64,000 nucleotides of DNA. Origin: Chitinophaga niastensis. Its GTDB lineage: Bacteria; Bacteroidota; Bacteroidia; Chitinophagales; Chitinophagaceae. The position numbers and the translations under genes were made by a program. Shown here piece after piece: positions 1 to 8,779 of the stretch (position 1 is its first letter; every line of letters starts with the position of its first letter). The stretch spans positions 1-64,000 of the forward strand of contig NZ_PYAW01000001.1 of assembly GCF_003014755.1 (NCBI RefSeq). The letters are read 5' to 3'. Under the pieces are notes generated by a model. The model saw nothing but the letters and a program-made list of their open reading frames with translations. It ran no database searches and was not told where the DNA came from.

Positions 1-44
<44 letters not shown>

Positions 45-346
45 AAAGAAGTTTTGATACTGACTAATTTCTCTCGAAATCAATCGGTGATCTTATTAAT
101 TATGTTTAGCTGTACATTACCTGTTGTTTTTGAACCTAAGCATCACTACTTAGATTCGTGCTGTTGTTTCCAATCTTTCAAAGAACTTGCGACTAGCTTA
201 TAGCTGTTAGCCATTAGCGTTTAGTCATTGCCGATGTGTGAGATCTGATCTCTGTGGCTCTCTCAGCCTACATCTGTTATTTCAAATTTCGTTTCGTTTT
301 TCGCAACTTTCGCTTTTCGTTTGCTGCCCCGTTGTTGTTGGGGTTG

Positions 347-377
347 CAAAGGTAAGCAACTTTTTATTTCTACCAAA
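347..377 (-). promoter_or_regulatory. rrn promoter P2 (TTTG-N19-TACCTTTG)
   Basis: On the minus strand TTTG (377-374) is followed after exactly 19 bases by TACCTTTG (354-347), an exact fit to the Bacteroidota consensus. It fires toward 16S, about 300 bases ahead of the mature 5' end. Confidence 0.75.
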
Positions 378-535
378 TCTTTTTAAAGATTTTTTTAAAA
401 TTTATTTTTTCGTTGTCGCTGATCGCAAATGCGCTGCCACCAGGTATTAGCGGCTGTACAGCAACTATGAAAAAATGGTAAAAATACAGTGTCGTGAAGA
501 GCTTTTGTGTGCCTGCTTTCTATCGAAGCGGAGCG

Positions 536-565
536 CAAAGGTAGGCGGATTTTTCACACTTCCAA
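536..565 (-). promoter_or_regulatory. rrn promoter P1 (TTG-N19-TACCTTTG)
   Basis: On the minus strand TTG (565-563) is followed after 19 bases by TACCTTTG (543-536). It lies about 190 bases upstream of P2 and shares the -7 box and the following GC-type bases, so the rRNA operon appears to have two tandem promoters. Confidence 0.75.
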
Positions 566-592
566 CTATTTTATGAAAGTATTTTTTCACCA

Positions 593-629
593 ATCGCTGT
601 AATCCTTTACGACAAAGGATTACAGCGAT
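593..629 (-). terminator. Hairpin after truA
   Basis: A perfect 16-bp inverted repeat (593-608 and 614-629) with a 5-base loop lies 9 bases past the truA stop. There is no clear T-run after it on either strand, so it may end truA transcription or only stabilise the 3' end. It also separates truA from the rRNA promoters. Confidence 0.6.
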
Positions 630-638
630 CTAAATTTC

Positions 639-1400
639 TTATCGATCAAAGGAAATTGGCTGTAAAAAACCATCAGGATATCTCACTTTCATCAAAAACA
701 AACCCTGAGGAGGTACTGCAAAATCAGCATTTGTGCAATCCTTACTCTCAATAGCGCTTCTCAACTGGTCCTGTGAAAGCTTGCCACGCCCCACTCTCAG
801 CATGGTACCTACTAATCCGCGCACCATGCCACGGAGGAATCTGTTGGCAGTAACGTTATAGACTATACGTTCTCCATCCACTGTCCAGTAAGACTCGGCT
901 ATGGCGCATATAAAGGTCTTTACCTGCGTATTACGCTTGGAAAAAGTAGTGAAGTCGCTGTACTCTTTAATAATAGACGCTGCTTCCTGCAGTGCAGCTA
1001 TATCCATCTTATAAGGAAAGAAGTAACCCCTGTCCTTCATGAAAGGATCCTTGCGTGTATATAATATATACTCATAAGAGCGACTCAGCGCAGCAAAACG
1101 GGAGTTTGCATCTGGTGGTACATTATATATACCTCTTAATACTACATCATCCGGCAGAATAGCATTGATCTTATACATAAACTGTGGATGCAGCGGCAGC
1201 TCCGTATCAAAATGCAGGAAGTTCTGCTGCGCATTAACACCAGCATCAGTTCTGCTGGAGCCTGTGCTCACAATGGTTTCACGCAACAACAGGCTCAAAG
1301 CCCTGTCTATCTCCGCCTGCACGGTATGTGCATTATCCTGCACCTGGAACCCGCTGTATTGCGCGCCCTTATATCCTACTTCTATAAAGTACCTGCTCAT
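639..1400 (-). CDS. truA: tRNA pseudouridine(38-40) synthase TruA
   Basis: TruA converts uridines 38, 39 and 40 in the anticodon arm of many tRNAs to pseudouridine. The 253-residue product has the usual family length. The catalytic motif SSRTDAG holds the nucleophilic aspartate at residue 52; the N-terminal Y-x-G-x-x-Y-x-G-F pattern and the later NRFLRGMVR segment are also typical. The ATG at 1400 starts directly with MSRYFIEVGY, as expected for the family. It stands alone between the 80-bp palindrome at 1441-1520 and the rRNA promoter region, and ends at a strong hairpin. Confidence 0.96.
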   Translation of the reverse strand: MSRYFIEVGYKGAQYSGFQVQDNAHTVQAEIDRALSLLLRETIVSTGSSRTDAGVNAQQNFLHFDTELPLHPQFMYKINAILPDDVVLRGIYNVPPDANSRFAALSRSYEYILYTRKDPFMKDRGYFFPYKMDIAALQEAASIIKEYSDFTTFSKRNTQVKTFICAIAESYWTVDGERIVYNVTANRFLRGMVRGLVGTMLRVGRGKLSQDQLRSAIESKDCTNADFAVPPQGLFLMKVRYPDGFLQPISFDR

Positions 1401-1440
1401 ATTGGTGCGAAAATAGAGAATTACGAATTAGCTTTTAGCC

Positions 1441-1520
1441 ATTAGCTTTTAGCTTTTAGTAAAAATGCAGCGAGGATCAGGTGATCCTCGCTGCATTTTT
1501 ACTAAAAGCTAAAAGCTAAT
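1441..1520. repeat. TTAGC-family palindrome T1 (80 bp, perfect)
   Basis: Two 39-base arms (1441-1479 and 1482-1520) are exact reverse complements around the two bases GG. The outer part of each arm is made of short TTAGCTTT-like units; the inner part is unique. It starts 3 bases after the stop of the upstream DUF4476 gene (1524) and precedes truA, and would form a very stable hairpin in RNA from either strand. More TTAGC units continue to about 1425. Confidence 0.9.
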
Positions 1521-1523
1521 TAC

Positions 1524-3053
1524 TTATTTATGCAGCATGGCTTTGAATCTGCCTTTATAATAACTATCATTTAGTAAGCTCTCCAATGATCCGTACTTTT
1601 CAGTATCATATGTTTTAGAGTAACTCAGGTCCAGCAGGCGGTAACGGGCATCATCTGCTGTCAGCAACTGCGCCAGTGTTCTTACCTGGGCTGTTTCCAG
1701 GCAATAGTTACGGGTTTGCCTGCGAAATACATCTATCATCCCATCATCACTTTTAGCAGCAACAAACTTGCGCAATACCTTGCGGAAGGTAGCCTCATCC
1801 ATCATATTACCACAATCGGTATTAATCAGGCGGCTGTCTGCTACATTCTTTTTCTTTGTTGCCGCTTCCTCAGTAACAACAGCAGCATCGGTGCCAACTG
1901 GTGCCCCTGCAGCATCAACATTGATGCTCTCCTCGCTGTTCTTCTTTTTCTTCCTGCTCTTTACCGGTTCATCGGCTGTAGGAGCGGCGATGCCGTAACC
2001 ACTGGAATCAGTAATGATATTAGCAGGATGCTCTGTATCGTCAAACAGTTTCCGCTTTTTCTTTTTTGGACGAACAGGAGCTTCTTCTGCCACTATCGGC
2101 GGCGCATCGGCGATTACCGGTGGCGCTACTACCGCAGCTTCAGTAGTAGTAGTAGTAGCCGCAGGTTGTGATTTATCATCCTGGAATTCTATGAAATCAG
2201 GATCCCCGGCTTTAGCTTTATTTTTCTTCTCCTTTTTAACAGCAGCTTCTACAGGTACTTCCTTAGCTGCTTCGGCTGTTGCAGCTTCACTGGCGGCAGT
2301 TTTATTCTCTTCTGCCAGTACATCGCTCAGGATGGCCTGCTCTTCTTCTGTTAACGGCGCTTTTTCCCCTTTATGTTTTTTGCCATGTGGCTTCTTTGCT
2401 TCTGTTTCTGTAGCAACCGGTGTTTCTGCGGGTACCGGTGCCGGCTTCGCTTCTTCTACAGGCACATCTCTGTCGTCGCCCGTTACTACAACTTTATCCA
2501 GGGCGGAGGAAAACGAATTACCTGCTTTAGCAGCTGGTTTGCCGGGACCGGTCACAGTTGCTTTGTTGGCAAATGTTGTTTCCAGGTCTTTTTGCAGATT
2601 CGTCATCATTTCCTTTTTGCTGGTATCTGCTGCGGGAGCTGCCTGTTGTGTATCGGCCACTACTTCCGGCTCAGCAGCAGCTACTACAGGAGCTCCACCA
2701 TCTGCCTTGATCTGCTGAAATGTTTGCAGGTTATATAATGTATAGCTGGACTCACCGGCTTTCTTCAACAAAAAACCCTGATCCTTCATAGCTATCTTCA
2801 AATAAAATTGCTGTTCGGGAAATTCGTTTTTAGGAAATCCTACTTTAATGGGCGTGGTGCCATTGTCCACCTGTGGCAGAATAATATATCCCCTTTCTGT
2901 AGAGCTTAACACTTTGCCATTGCACTTTACATAAAATGGTTGTCCCTTTTCGCTCTGAATATATACATAATGGTGCTGTTCCTGGGCCCATGAACGGCCG
3001 CAAAGTAACAAGCATGCCCAAACGTATATTACTGTCCTGTATTTGAGATGCAT
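1524..3053 (-). CDS. Exported DUF4476 domain protein
   Basis: A secreted or envelope protein of unknown function. The ATG at 3053 gives a clear signal peptide (MHLKYRTVIYVWACLLLCG, cut near SWAQ); an in-frame ATG at 3086 would add 11 polar residues before it and is less likely. An N-terminal globular part of about 110 residues is followed by a long low-complexity Ala/Glu/Lys-rich stretch and then by a C-terminal domain of about 95 residues starting near CGNMMDEATF, which I recognise as DUF4476. The family is common in Bacteroidota and has no proven biochemical role. The Lys clusters in the linker (KKKKRK, KKKKN) suggest interaction with an acidic partner, but that is inference. Confidence 0.75.
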   Translation of the reverse strand: MHLKYRTVIYVWACLLLCGRSWAQEQHHYVYIQSEKGQPFYVKCNGKVLSSTERGYIILPQVDNGTTPIKVGFPKNEFPEQQFYLKIAMKDQGFLLKKAGESSYTLYNLQTFQQIKADGGAPVVAAAEPEVVADTQQAAPAADTSKKEMMTNLQKDLETTFANKATVTGPGKPAAKAGNSFSSALDKVVVTGDDRDVPVEEAKPAPVPAETPVATETEAKKPHGKKHKGEKAPLTEEEQAILSDVLAEENKTAASEAATAEAAKEVPVEAAVKKEKKNKAKAGDPDFIEFQDDKSQPAATTTTTEAAVVAPPVIADAPPIVAEEAPVRPKKKKRKLFDDTEHPANIITDSSGYGIAAPTADEPVKSRKKKKNSEESINVDAAGAPVGTDAAVVTEEAATKKKNVADSRLINTDCGNMMDEATFRKVLRKFVAAKSDDGMIDVFRRQTRNYCLETAQVRTLAQLLTADDARYRLLDLSYSKTYDTEKYGSLESLLNDSYYKGRFKAMLHK

Positions 3054-3089
3054 ATTATAAATTGGTATAAAACTGTCCTTGTGCAAATA

Positions 3090-3587
3090 TTATTCCAGCA
3101 CTATCAGCACCTCACCTTTTTCAACGGCGGTGCGTTCTGTTACTTTAATTTCTTTTACGATGGCATCTGAACCTGCTTTGAATACGTTCTCCATTTTCAT
3201 GGCTTCCAGAATCAGCACCGGATCACCTTTACGGATGGCTTGTCCGGGTGTAACCAGTACTTTCAGTACCAATCCCGGCATCGGCGCCTTGATATCATTT
3301 ATCTTTTTAGCCAGAGCATCTTTGATGCCCATAGACGCCAATAGCTGATCAATTGGTTCTTCAATAGCCACTTCGTACTGTTGCTGATTAATCTGAAGGA
3401 CCACGGTTTTAGTGTCTTTGTCTATCCCCAGCACCTGTGCCTGGTAGCTGTGGCCATCCATTATAATACTGTAATCTCCTGTGGGAAGCTTTGCTGCTGA
3501 CCAATCCACTTCCTGATTGTTGCAGGTGAGTGTTACGTCTTTATTAATGGCAAACGTAGCTTTACCATTCACTATTGCTTTGATCAT
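3090..3587 (-). CDS. Biotin carboxyl carrier-type protein (biotin/lipoyl attachment domain)
   Basis: This 165-residue protein carries a C-terminal biotinyl domain with the attachment motif EAMKMEN, lysine 131 being the expected biotinylated residue, preceded by the APMPG turn. The first 95 residues match the N-terminal part often seen in carrier subunits of acyl-CoA or oxaloacetate-type carboxylases. The carboxylase and transferase subunits are not adjacent here, so the partner enzyme (propionyl- or methylcrotonyl-CoA carboxylase, for example) cannot be named. It is divergent from the M1 aminopeptidase and ends 36 bases before the DUF4476 start. A TATTTTTG -7 box lies 30 bases upstream. Confidence 0.85.
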   Translation of the reverse strand: MIKAIVNGKATFAINKDVTLTCNNQEVDWSAAKLPTGDYSIIMDGHSYQAQVLGIDKDTKTVVLQINQQQYEVAIEEPIDQLLASMGIKDALAKKINDIKAPMPGLVLKVLVTPGQAIRKGDPVLILEAMKMENVFKAGSDAIVKEIKVTERTAVEKGEVLIVLE

Positions 3588-3616
3588 AATGCTGTTTTAT
3601 TGGTCTGTAAGCTTAA

Positions 3617-3624
3617 CAAAAATA
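3617..3624 (-). promoter_or_regulatory. -7 box of the biotin carrier gene
   Basis: TATTTTTG on the minus strand matches TAnnTTTG, 30 bases before the ATG. No convincing -33 TTTG lies 19-21 bases upstream, so only the -7 element is supported. Confidence 0.5.
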
Positions 3625-3695
3625 GCATTTTTAACCACTTACCTCATATTTGGCCCATTTGTTTAAATTTGATTCTTTTTAAAATCGCAAGCCGA

Positions 3696-3703
3696 TACAT
3701 TTG
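3696..3703 (+). promoter_or_regulatory. -7 box of the M1 aminopeptidase gene
   Basis: TACATTTG fits TAnnTTTG exactly and lies 18 bases before the ATG at 3722, which would give a short leader. A TTTG at 3668-3671 is the best -33 candidate, but the 24-base spacing is longer than usual. Confidence 0.5.
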
Positions 3704-3721
3704 TTTAAAACCGAGTTTTAC

Positions 3722-6271
3722 ATGAATCAACATCTGAAGCAATCACTGTTGGGAATGCTGATTGGAGGAATAGCCGGGCTGGGAATGAGCACTCCCCTGA
3801 TGGCACAGTCTGACAAAGCAACCCAGGAAGACCCCGCACTAAAGATTTACCGCGCCTCCGCCACCAAAGTGAATGATCTTGTCCACACCAAGCTGGACGT
3901 ACGTTTCGACTATGCCAAAAGACATCTTTACGGCAAAGCGTGGATTACCCTGAAACCCCATTTCTATGCTACCGATTCCCTGACCCTGGATGCAAAAGGC
4001 ATGGACATTAATGAAGTAGCTATCGTAAAAGCCGGAAAAAACAGTCCTTTGAAATACAGTTATGATAGCCTGCAACTGCATATCAAGCTGGATAACAAAT
4101 ATCAGCCTTCGGCATCTTATATCATCTACATAAGTTATACTGCTAAACCCGATGAGCTGAAAGTCAAGGGTAGCGCAGCTATTTCAGATGCCAAAGGATT
4201 ATATTTTATAAACCCTGATGGTAAAGATCCTAACAAACCTACACAGATATGGACACAGGGCGAAACAGAAGCCGCTTCTGCCTGGTTCCCTACTATCGAT
4301 AAAACCAACCAGAAATGTACGGAAGAGATCAGCATGACGGTGGAAAAAAAGTATGTAACCCTTTCCAATGGTAAGCTGGTAAGTCAAAAGAACAATGCTG
4401 ATGGTACCCGCACCGATACCTGGAAAATGGATCTGCCCCACTCCCCTTACCTGTTTATGATGGCAGTAGGCGACTACGCCATTGTAAAAGATACCTGGCG
4501 CGGGAAAGAAGTAAATTATTATGTAGAAAAACCATTTGAGAAATATGCGAAGAACATTTTTGGTAATACACCGGAGATGCTCACCTTCTATTCTAAAATA
4601 CTGGGATATGATTATCCATGGGTGAAATATTCACAGATCACTGGTCGTGACTATGTTTCCGGTGCTATGGAAAACACCACTGCTACCCTGCACGGTGAGT
4701 TTATGCAGAAAACAGATCGCGAACTGCTGGATAATAACAACTACAATGAAAGTGTAATCGCCCATGAACTGTTTCACCACTGGTTTGGCGACCTGGCTAC
4801 TGCAGAATCCTGGAGCAACCTCACTGTCAATGAATCTTTTGCTGACTACAGCGAATATCTCTGGCTGGAACATAAGTATGGTAAAGACGCCGCTGATGAA
4901 CACAGTCTGGAAGCTGCGCAGTCTTATATGTCTATGACGCAATACGCCGGCGACAAAGACCTGGTACGCTTTCACTACCGCGATAAAGAAGATATGTTTG
5001 ACCAGGTTACTTATCAGAAAGGTGGCCGTATACTGAACATGCTCCGCAACGCAGTAGGTGATTCTGCTTTCTTCAAATCTTTGAATGTATACCTGAAAGC
5101 AAATGCTTTCAAAGCCACTGAAGCACATCAGCTGCGACTGGCTTTTGAAGAAGTAACCGGCAGAGATATGAACTGGTTCTTTAATCAGTGGTATTTTGGC
5201 AAAGGCTTCCCTGAGCTGGATATCAGTTATAAATATAACGATGCTGCCAAAACAGTAACCGTTATTTTACAACAGATACAAAAGGATCCCAAAGTATGGC
5301 AACTGCCGATGGCTATTGACATTTACGCCGGCGGTAAAACAGACAGACATAATATCACCATGTACAACCGTGTGGATTTTTTCACGTTTGCCTACACTAC
5401 CAAACCTGACCTCGTAAACGTAGATGCTGATAAAGTAATATTAGCCAAAACAGATGACCACCGCAGCTTTAGCACTTATGCTTTCCAATATGCCCATGCG
5501 CCTAACTACATGGACCGCCATATTGCCATTGACGAAGCCGCAGAAGCACAGGCTACCAATCCGGAAGCGGTAAAGCTGTTACAGCTGGCGTTGAAAGATA
5601 AATACCATGGTTTACGTTCTTATACTATCAGTAAACTGAATCTTGCTAATGCAGCTGTTAAAGCAGCTACGTTGCCTGCGCTTGTGGAACTGGCCAAACA
5701 AGATCCTCATTCCCTGGTGCGTGCAGCGGCTTTACAGCAGCTGGTAGAACTAAAAGATCCGCAATATGTTTCGTTGTTTGAAGCCGCTACCAAAGATAAA
5801 TCCTACGGTGTAGCAGCAGCGGGCCTGGAAGGCCTCTCCATACAGGATCTGGGCAAAGCCTACGCTATTGCCAAACAACTCGAAGGTGATACCAAAGGTA
5901 AACTGGTAGGCGCTATTGCTGGTGTATATGCCAAAAAAGGCAATGCATCAGATGTTTCTTTTGTTGCCACCAAGTTTGATGAAACCAGTGGCCAGGATAA
6001 GCTGAACGCAGCTTTTGACTACCTCGGCTTCTTATCAAAAATAAATAATACAGCCGCAGTAATAAAAGGTGTGGATCAGGTGAAAGCCATGACAGCACAG
6101 TTTAACAACTCACAGGTGAGCACTTATATCAGCAACTGGATGCAGGAAATAAGCAAGAATAAAGCCCAGGAAGCTACTGCTGTTACCGGCGCAAACAGAG
6201 ACGAACTGACTAAACAGGCAGATTATATGCATAAAACATCTGAAGAAATAAAGAAGACGATTAAGGAGTAG
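3722..6271 (+). CDS. M1 family zinc aminopeptidase, exported
   Basis: A membrane or periplasmic gluzincin that removes N-terminal residues from peptides. The ATG at 3722 gives a signal peptide ending near LMAQ; an in-frame TTG at 3701 overlaps the promoter box and is rejected. The substrate-binding GAMEN motif is near residue 315. The zinc site HELFH is at residues 348-352 and the third ligand E371 lies in NESFADY with the canonical 18-residue gap. The last ~250 residues form an alpha-helical HEAT-like C-terminal domain. About 849 residues is normal for Bacteroidota members. It faces the DUF1835 gene, separated by palindrome A1. Confidence 0.92.
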   Translation: MNQHLKQSLLGMLIGGIAGLGMSTPLMAQSDKATQEDPALKIYRASATKVNDLVHTKLDVRFDYAKRHLYGKAWITLKPHFYATDSLTLDAKGMDINEVAIVKAGKNSPLKYSYDSLQLHIKLDNKYQPSASYIIYISYTAKPDELKVKGSAAISDAKGLYFINPDGKDPNKPTQIWTQGETEAASAWFPTIDKTNQKCTEEISMTVEKKYVTLSNGKLVSQKNNADGTRTDTWKMDLPHSPYLFMMAVGDYAIVKDTWRGKEVNYYVEKPFEKYAKNIFGNTPEMLTFYSKILGYDYPWVKYSQITGRDYVSGAMENTTATLHGEFMQKTDRELLDNNNYNESVIAHELFHHWFGDLATAESWSNLTVNESFADYSEYLWLEHKYGKDAADEHSLEAAQSYMSMTQYAGDKDLVRFHYRDKEDMFDQVTYQKGGRILNMLRNAVGDSAFFKSLNVYLKANAFKATEAHQLRLAFEEVTGRDMNWFFNQWYFGKGFPELDISYKYNDAAKTVTVILQQIQKDPKVWQLPMAIDIYAGGKTDRHNITMYNRVDFFTFAYTTKPDLVNVDADKVILAKTDDHRSFSTYAFQYAHAPNYMDRHIAIDEAAEAQATNPEAVKLLQLALKDKYHGLRSYTISKLNLANAAVKAATLPALVELAKQDPHSLVRAAALQQLVELKDPQYVSLFEAATKDKSYGVAAAGLEGLSIQDLGKAYAIAKQLEGDTKGKLVGAIAGVYAKKGNASDVSFVATKFDETSGQDKLNAAFDYLGFLSKINNTAAVIKGVDQVKAMTAQFNNSQVSTYISNWMQEISKNKAQEATAVTGANRDELTKQADYMHKTSEEIKKTIKE

Positions 6272-6273
6272 TT

Positions 6274-6460
6274 TTGTCTTTCCCAGGATTAGGCTGATTA
6301 TGCTGATTACCCTGATTTTATTTTTTTGATTTAAAAAGATTAGCGAAGATTAAAGCGAGTATATCCGCTTCGATCTTCGCTAATCTTTTTAAATCTATCT
6401 AAAATCAAAAAAATAAAATCAGGGTAATCAGCCTAATCAGTCTAATCCTGGGAAAGACAA
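6274..6460. repeat. GATTA-family palindrome A1 (187 bp)
   Basis: A long inverted repeat fills the gap between two convergent genes. Each arm runs from TTGTCTTTCCCAGGATTA through units of the form NNCTGATTA, an A/T-rich block and a core GATTAGCGAAGAT, with a loop near 6360-6370. One arm is almost the exact reverse complement of the other. Four more copies lie at 19.2, 29.8, 51.4 and 57.8 kb. It could act as a two-way terminator. Confidence 0.9.
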
Positions 6461-6463
6461 TAT

Positions 6464-7387
6464 TCATTCGATCTCTACAATCTCTACCAAACTTTTAGTA
6501 GCTGAACTCCAGCGCCAGGGGCTCTTTGCCAATCTAACGCCACCGAGCCAACGATGTTCAAGGGAAACATAGTCAAGGTAATTTTCTTCTTCTTCCAGTA
6601 TCTCTTTTCCAAGGCTGGTGATCTTTACCAGTTGATCAGTTTCTACAACAACACCTGCACGCTCCATCCGGTTGATGAGGATATCCAGCTGAAAATTGGT
6701 GAAGCCGTATATCTCCAGCTCATCCCAAAAAAGCATATACAGGTCGTACCAGCGATAGTTACCTAACACTAATCGTAGCAGGAAGTAATTTTCTATAATA
6801 CTTAATCCGTTCTCTACACTGGGGAATCTTTGCAGATGTGCTATAATAGCGGCCGGCAGATGTTTCAGGTTACCCGTGGGCAGTTTGGCCATCGTTTCCA
6901 GTGCCAGTGGGGTGCTCAAACACCAGGCATCCCAGGCATCTGCTGCCATTTGCAGATCTTCGGGTTGTAAGCGGATACGTTGTTCAAACAGTTGGGGAAG
7001 ATCGGCTATGGGGGGATGATGTGGCAGGTCAACAATACTGATGGGAGGTGGTTCTTTGATCTGGCTAGAGATGTAATACAGGATAAACAACTGGTTTATC
7101 TGGCAAAACAGATCATATTCAAACCAAAGAACTACTTCATCAAAGGAGCCGGATTGCTTTAGCTTCTCCAGCTCCAGTACTACACTTGTATAATAAGTTT
7201 GTTTATCTATTCCGTAATGGAATTCCAGGTGTTTAGCCCGACTTTCAAAGAGTAGCAGCGGGTCTTTTGTATATTTTACTTTCCCTTCGCACATCATTTC
7301 CCGGCATACTACAACTTCTCCAGGCACCTCACTTTGCCGAAACAAGGCGAGGGTAGCATCTCCATTTAACACATTCACATATGACAT
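6464..7387 (-). CDS. DUF1835 domain-containing protein
   Basis: A 307-residue cytoplasmic protein whose N-terminus (NVLNGDATLALF, then GEVVVCREMMCEGKV) is typical of DUF1835. The middle contains the family segment VVLWFEYDLFCQINQLFIL, and the C-terminal ~100 residues look like a winged-helix fold, with LGKEILEEEENY near the end. The function of the family is not established. The gene is alone, convergent with the aminopeptidase and 18 bases downstream of the TPM protein start region. Confidence 0.75.
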   Translation of the reverse strand: MSYVNVLNGDATLALFRQSEVPGEVVVCREMMCEGKVKYTKDPLLLFESRAKHLEFHYGIDKQTYYTSVVLELEKLKQSGSFDEVVLWFEYDLFCQINQLFILYYISSQIKEPPPISIVDLPHHPPIADLPQLFEQRIRLQPEDLQMAADAWDAWCLSTPLALETMAKLPTGNLKHLPAAIIAHLQRFPSVENGLSIIENYFLLRLVLGNYRWYDLYMLFWDELEIYGFTNFQLDILINRMERAGVVVETDQLVKITSLGKEILEEEENYLDYVSLEHRWLGGVRLAKSPWRWSSATKSLVEIVEIE

Positions 7388-7405
7388 AAAATAAATTTCA
7401 TGCTA

Positions 7406-8188
7406 TTACCAACTGCCACTGGCACCGCCGCCGCCGCCGGAACCTCCTCCGAAGCCGCCGAAGCCACCACCACCGGAACCTCCGCCACCAGACCAGCCAC
7501 CGCCGCCGCCACTTCCAAAGCCTCCCAGACCACCGATTACCGGCCATATCCATCCGCCTCTTCTGTTATAGGTGGTTCCACCGCCGCCACCACCGCCGCC
7601 ACCGCGACTAATGATTGACACAACTACCACGATCACCATAATGATAAGAAACACAGCACCCGCACTTATTCCTGGCTTACTTTGCCGTGGATCGGCTTTA
7701 TATTCTCCAACAGCTGCTTTTTTAATAGCATCTACTGCACCATCTAATCCTTCATAATAGTGGCCTTCGCGAAAAGCTGGCTTAATAATCTGTGCAATAA
7801 TTTCATTGGCGGTAGCATCAGGTACGGAGCCTTCCATGCCGGAACCCGTTTCAATCCTGATCTTCCTGTCTTCTATAGAAACAAGAATCAGCACTCCATT
7901 GTTCTTGCCTTTGGTACCAATACCCCAATCGCGCAATATTTTTAATGATACCTGACTTACATCATAATCGCCGATAGATTTGAGTGTAACAATCGCGATT
8001 TGGGTGGAAGTACTATCATAATAAGCTACCAGCTTATGTTCCAGGGCATCATCCTCACCTTTCAGTAAAACACCGGCAAAATCATTTACTAAAGTCGGAG
8101 GATTAGGCCGGGGTGGAATGTTCTGTGCTTTCGCCAGCAACCCCACCATCATTAATAATCCCGGTAATAACCAGCGTAGTATCCTCAT
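7406..8188 (-). CDS. TPM domain protein with Gly-rich tail (YgcG type)
   Basis: A signal peptide (MRILRWLLPGLLMMVGLLAKAQ) is followed by a TPM domain at about residues 28-150, a membrane segment at about 175-193 and a C-terminal tail made almost entirely of glycine with some Ser, Trp and Phe. This is the usual form of YgcG-like proteins. TPM domains are named after TLP18.3, Psb32 and MOLO-1, and some plant members have phosphatase activity, but the bacterial role is unclear. It is the last gene of a lemA-TPM-TPM cluster, 36 bases after the second TPM gene, an arrangement widespread in Bacteroidota. Confidence 0.88.
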   Translation of the reverse strand: MRILRWLLPGLLMMVGLLAKAQNIPPRPNPPTLVNDFAGVLLKGEDDALEHKLVAYYDSTSTQIAIVTLKSIGDYDVSQVSLKILRDWGIGTKGKNNGVLILVSIEDRKIRIETGSGMEGSVPDATANEIIAQIIKPAFREGHYYEGLDGAVDAIKKAAVGEYKADPRQSKPGISAGAVFLIIMVIVVVVSIISRGGGGGGGGGTTYNRRGGWIWPVIGGLGGFGSGGGGGWSGGGGSGGGGFGGFGGGSGGGGGASGSW

Positions 8189-8224
8189 TGTATCTAAGCT
8201 AAAATCGTTTAAAAAGAGTGGCCT

Positions 8225-8683
8225 TTATCTGCCAAAGACGATATCATCCGGCAGTTGATTGACGTCATCGTCAGCTTCGTGTGGGAAAAAAGTACGGAGT
8301 GATGATCCTATTTCCCCGATGCATTCTTCAATACCTTCAACGATATGAGTGCGCTGGAAGTGGCTTCTCAACAGTTCTGCCGCTTTGATCCAGAAGTCAT
8401 CACCTACTTTATCATGTATGCCCTGGTCGCCCAGAATAGCAAACTGCCGGTCTTTAATGGCCACATATACCAAAACACCATTACGTTGTTTTGTTTTTTC
8501 CATGCCGAGGGATAAGAATGCTTCCTTAGCTCTGTCCATGGGGTTTACATAACTGCAATGGCTTTCAACAAACAACCTGATTTCACCGGACGTGAGCCGC
8601 TCTGCAACCCGGATAGCCTGCACTAATCTGTTTTTTTCTTCTTCAGAAAAAATCTCTTTTCGTTTAAAAGGGAAAATGCGCAT
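8225..8683 (-). CDS. TPM domain protein, short form
   Basis: A 152-residue TPM domain protein with no signal peptide or clear membrane segment. It shares with its neighbour the pattern of a basic helix followed by GVLVYVAIKDRQFAILGDQGI, the TPM core. It lies between lemA and the longer TPM gene and is probably co-transcribed with both. Palindrome T2 sits just upstream (8697-8776), inside the presumed operon, and could reduce read-through from lemA. Confidence 0.85.
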   Translation of the reverse strand: MRIFPFKRKEIFSEEEKNRLVQAIRVAERLTSGEIRLFVESHCSYVNPMDRAKEAFLSLGMEKTKQRNGVLVYVAIKDRQFAILGDQGIHDKVGDDFWIKAAELLRSHFQRTHIVEGIEECIGEIGSSLRTFFPHEADDDVNQLPDDIVFGR

Positions 8684-8696
8684 AGCTTATATTGAG

Positions 8697-8776
8697 AGCT
8701 ATTAGCCCTTAGCGGTTAGCTCTTAGCCCGCGAAAAGCGGTTACTACTAAAAGCTAATAGCTAAAGGCTAACAGCT
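8697..8776. repeat. TTAGC-family element T2
   Basis: Left-arm units such as ATTAGCCCTTAGCGGTTAGC are mirrored by AAAGCTAATAGCTAAAGGCT on the right, around a short centre with CCGCGAAAAGCGG. The arms are imperfect compared with T1. It occupies nearly the whole gap between lemA and the short TPM gene. Confidence 0.8.
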
Positions 8777-8779
8777 AGG

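Larger units (their letters stand above)
45..638 (-). other. rRNA operon leader and upstream region (no gene)
   Basis: This stretch between 16S and truA holds two tandem promoter matches (listed separately), a hairpin next to truA and a half-copy of the TTAGC repeat at about 194-228. The small open frame on the plus strand at 238-450 is Phe/Leu-rich, overlaps promoter P2 on the other strand and looks like chance. Confidence 0.7.

Noticed and set aside
2014-2718. 234-codon open frame on the plus strand
   Set aside because: It is antisense to the low-complexity Ala/Lys region of the DUF4476 gene, and its Ser/Ala/Phe-rich composition is that of a shadow.
3701-3721. TTG start for the M1 aminopeptidase
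   Set aside because: The TTG lies within the -7 promoter box; the ATG at 3722 gives a proper signal peptide.
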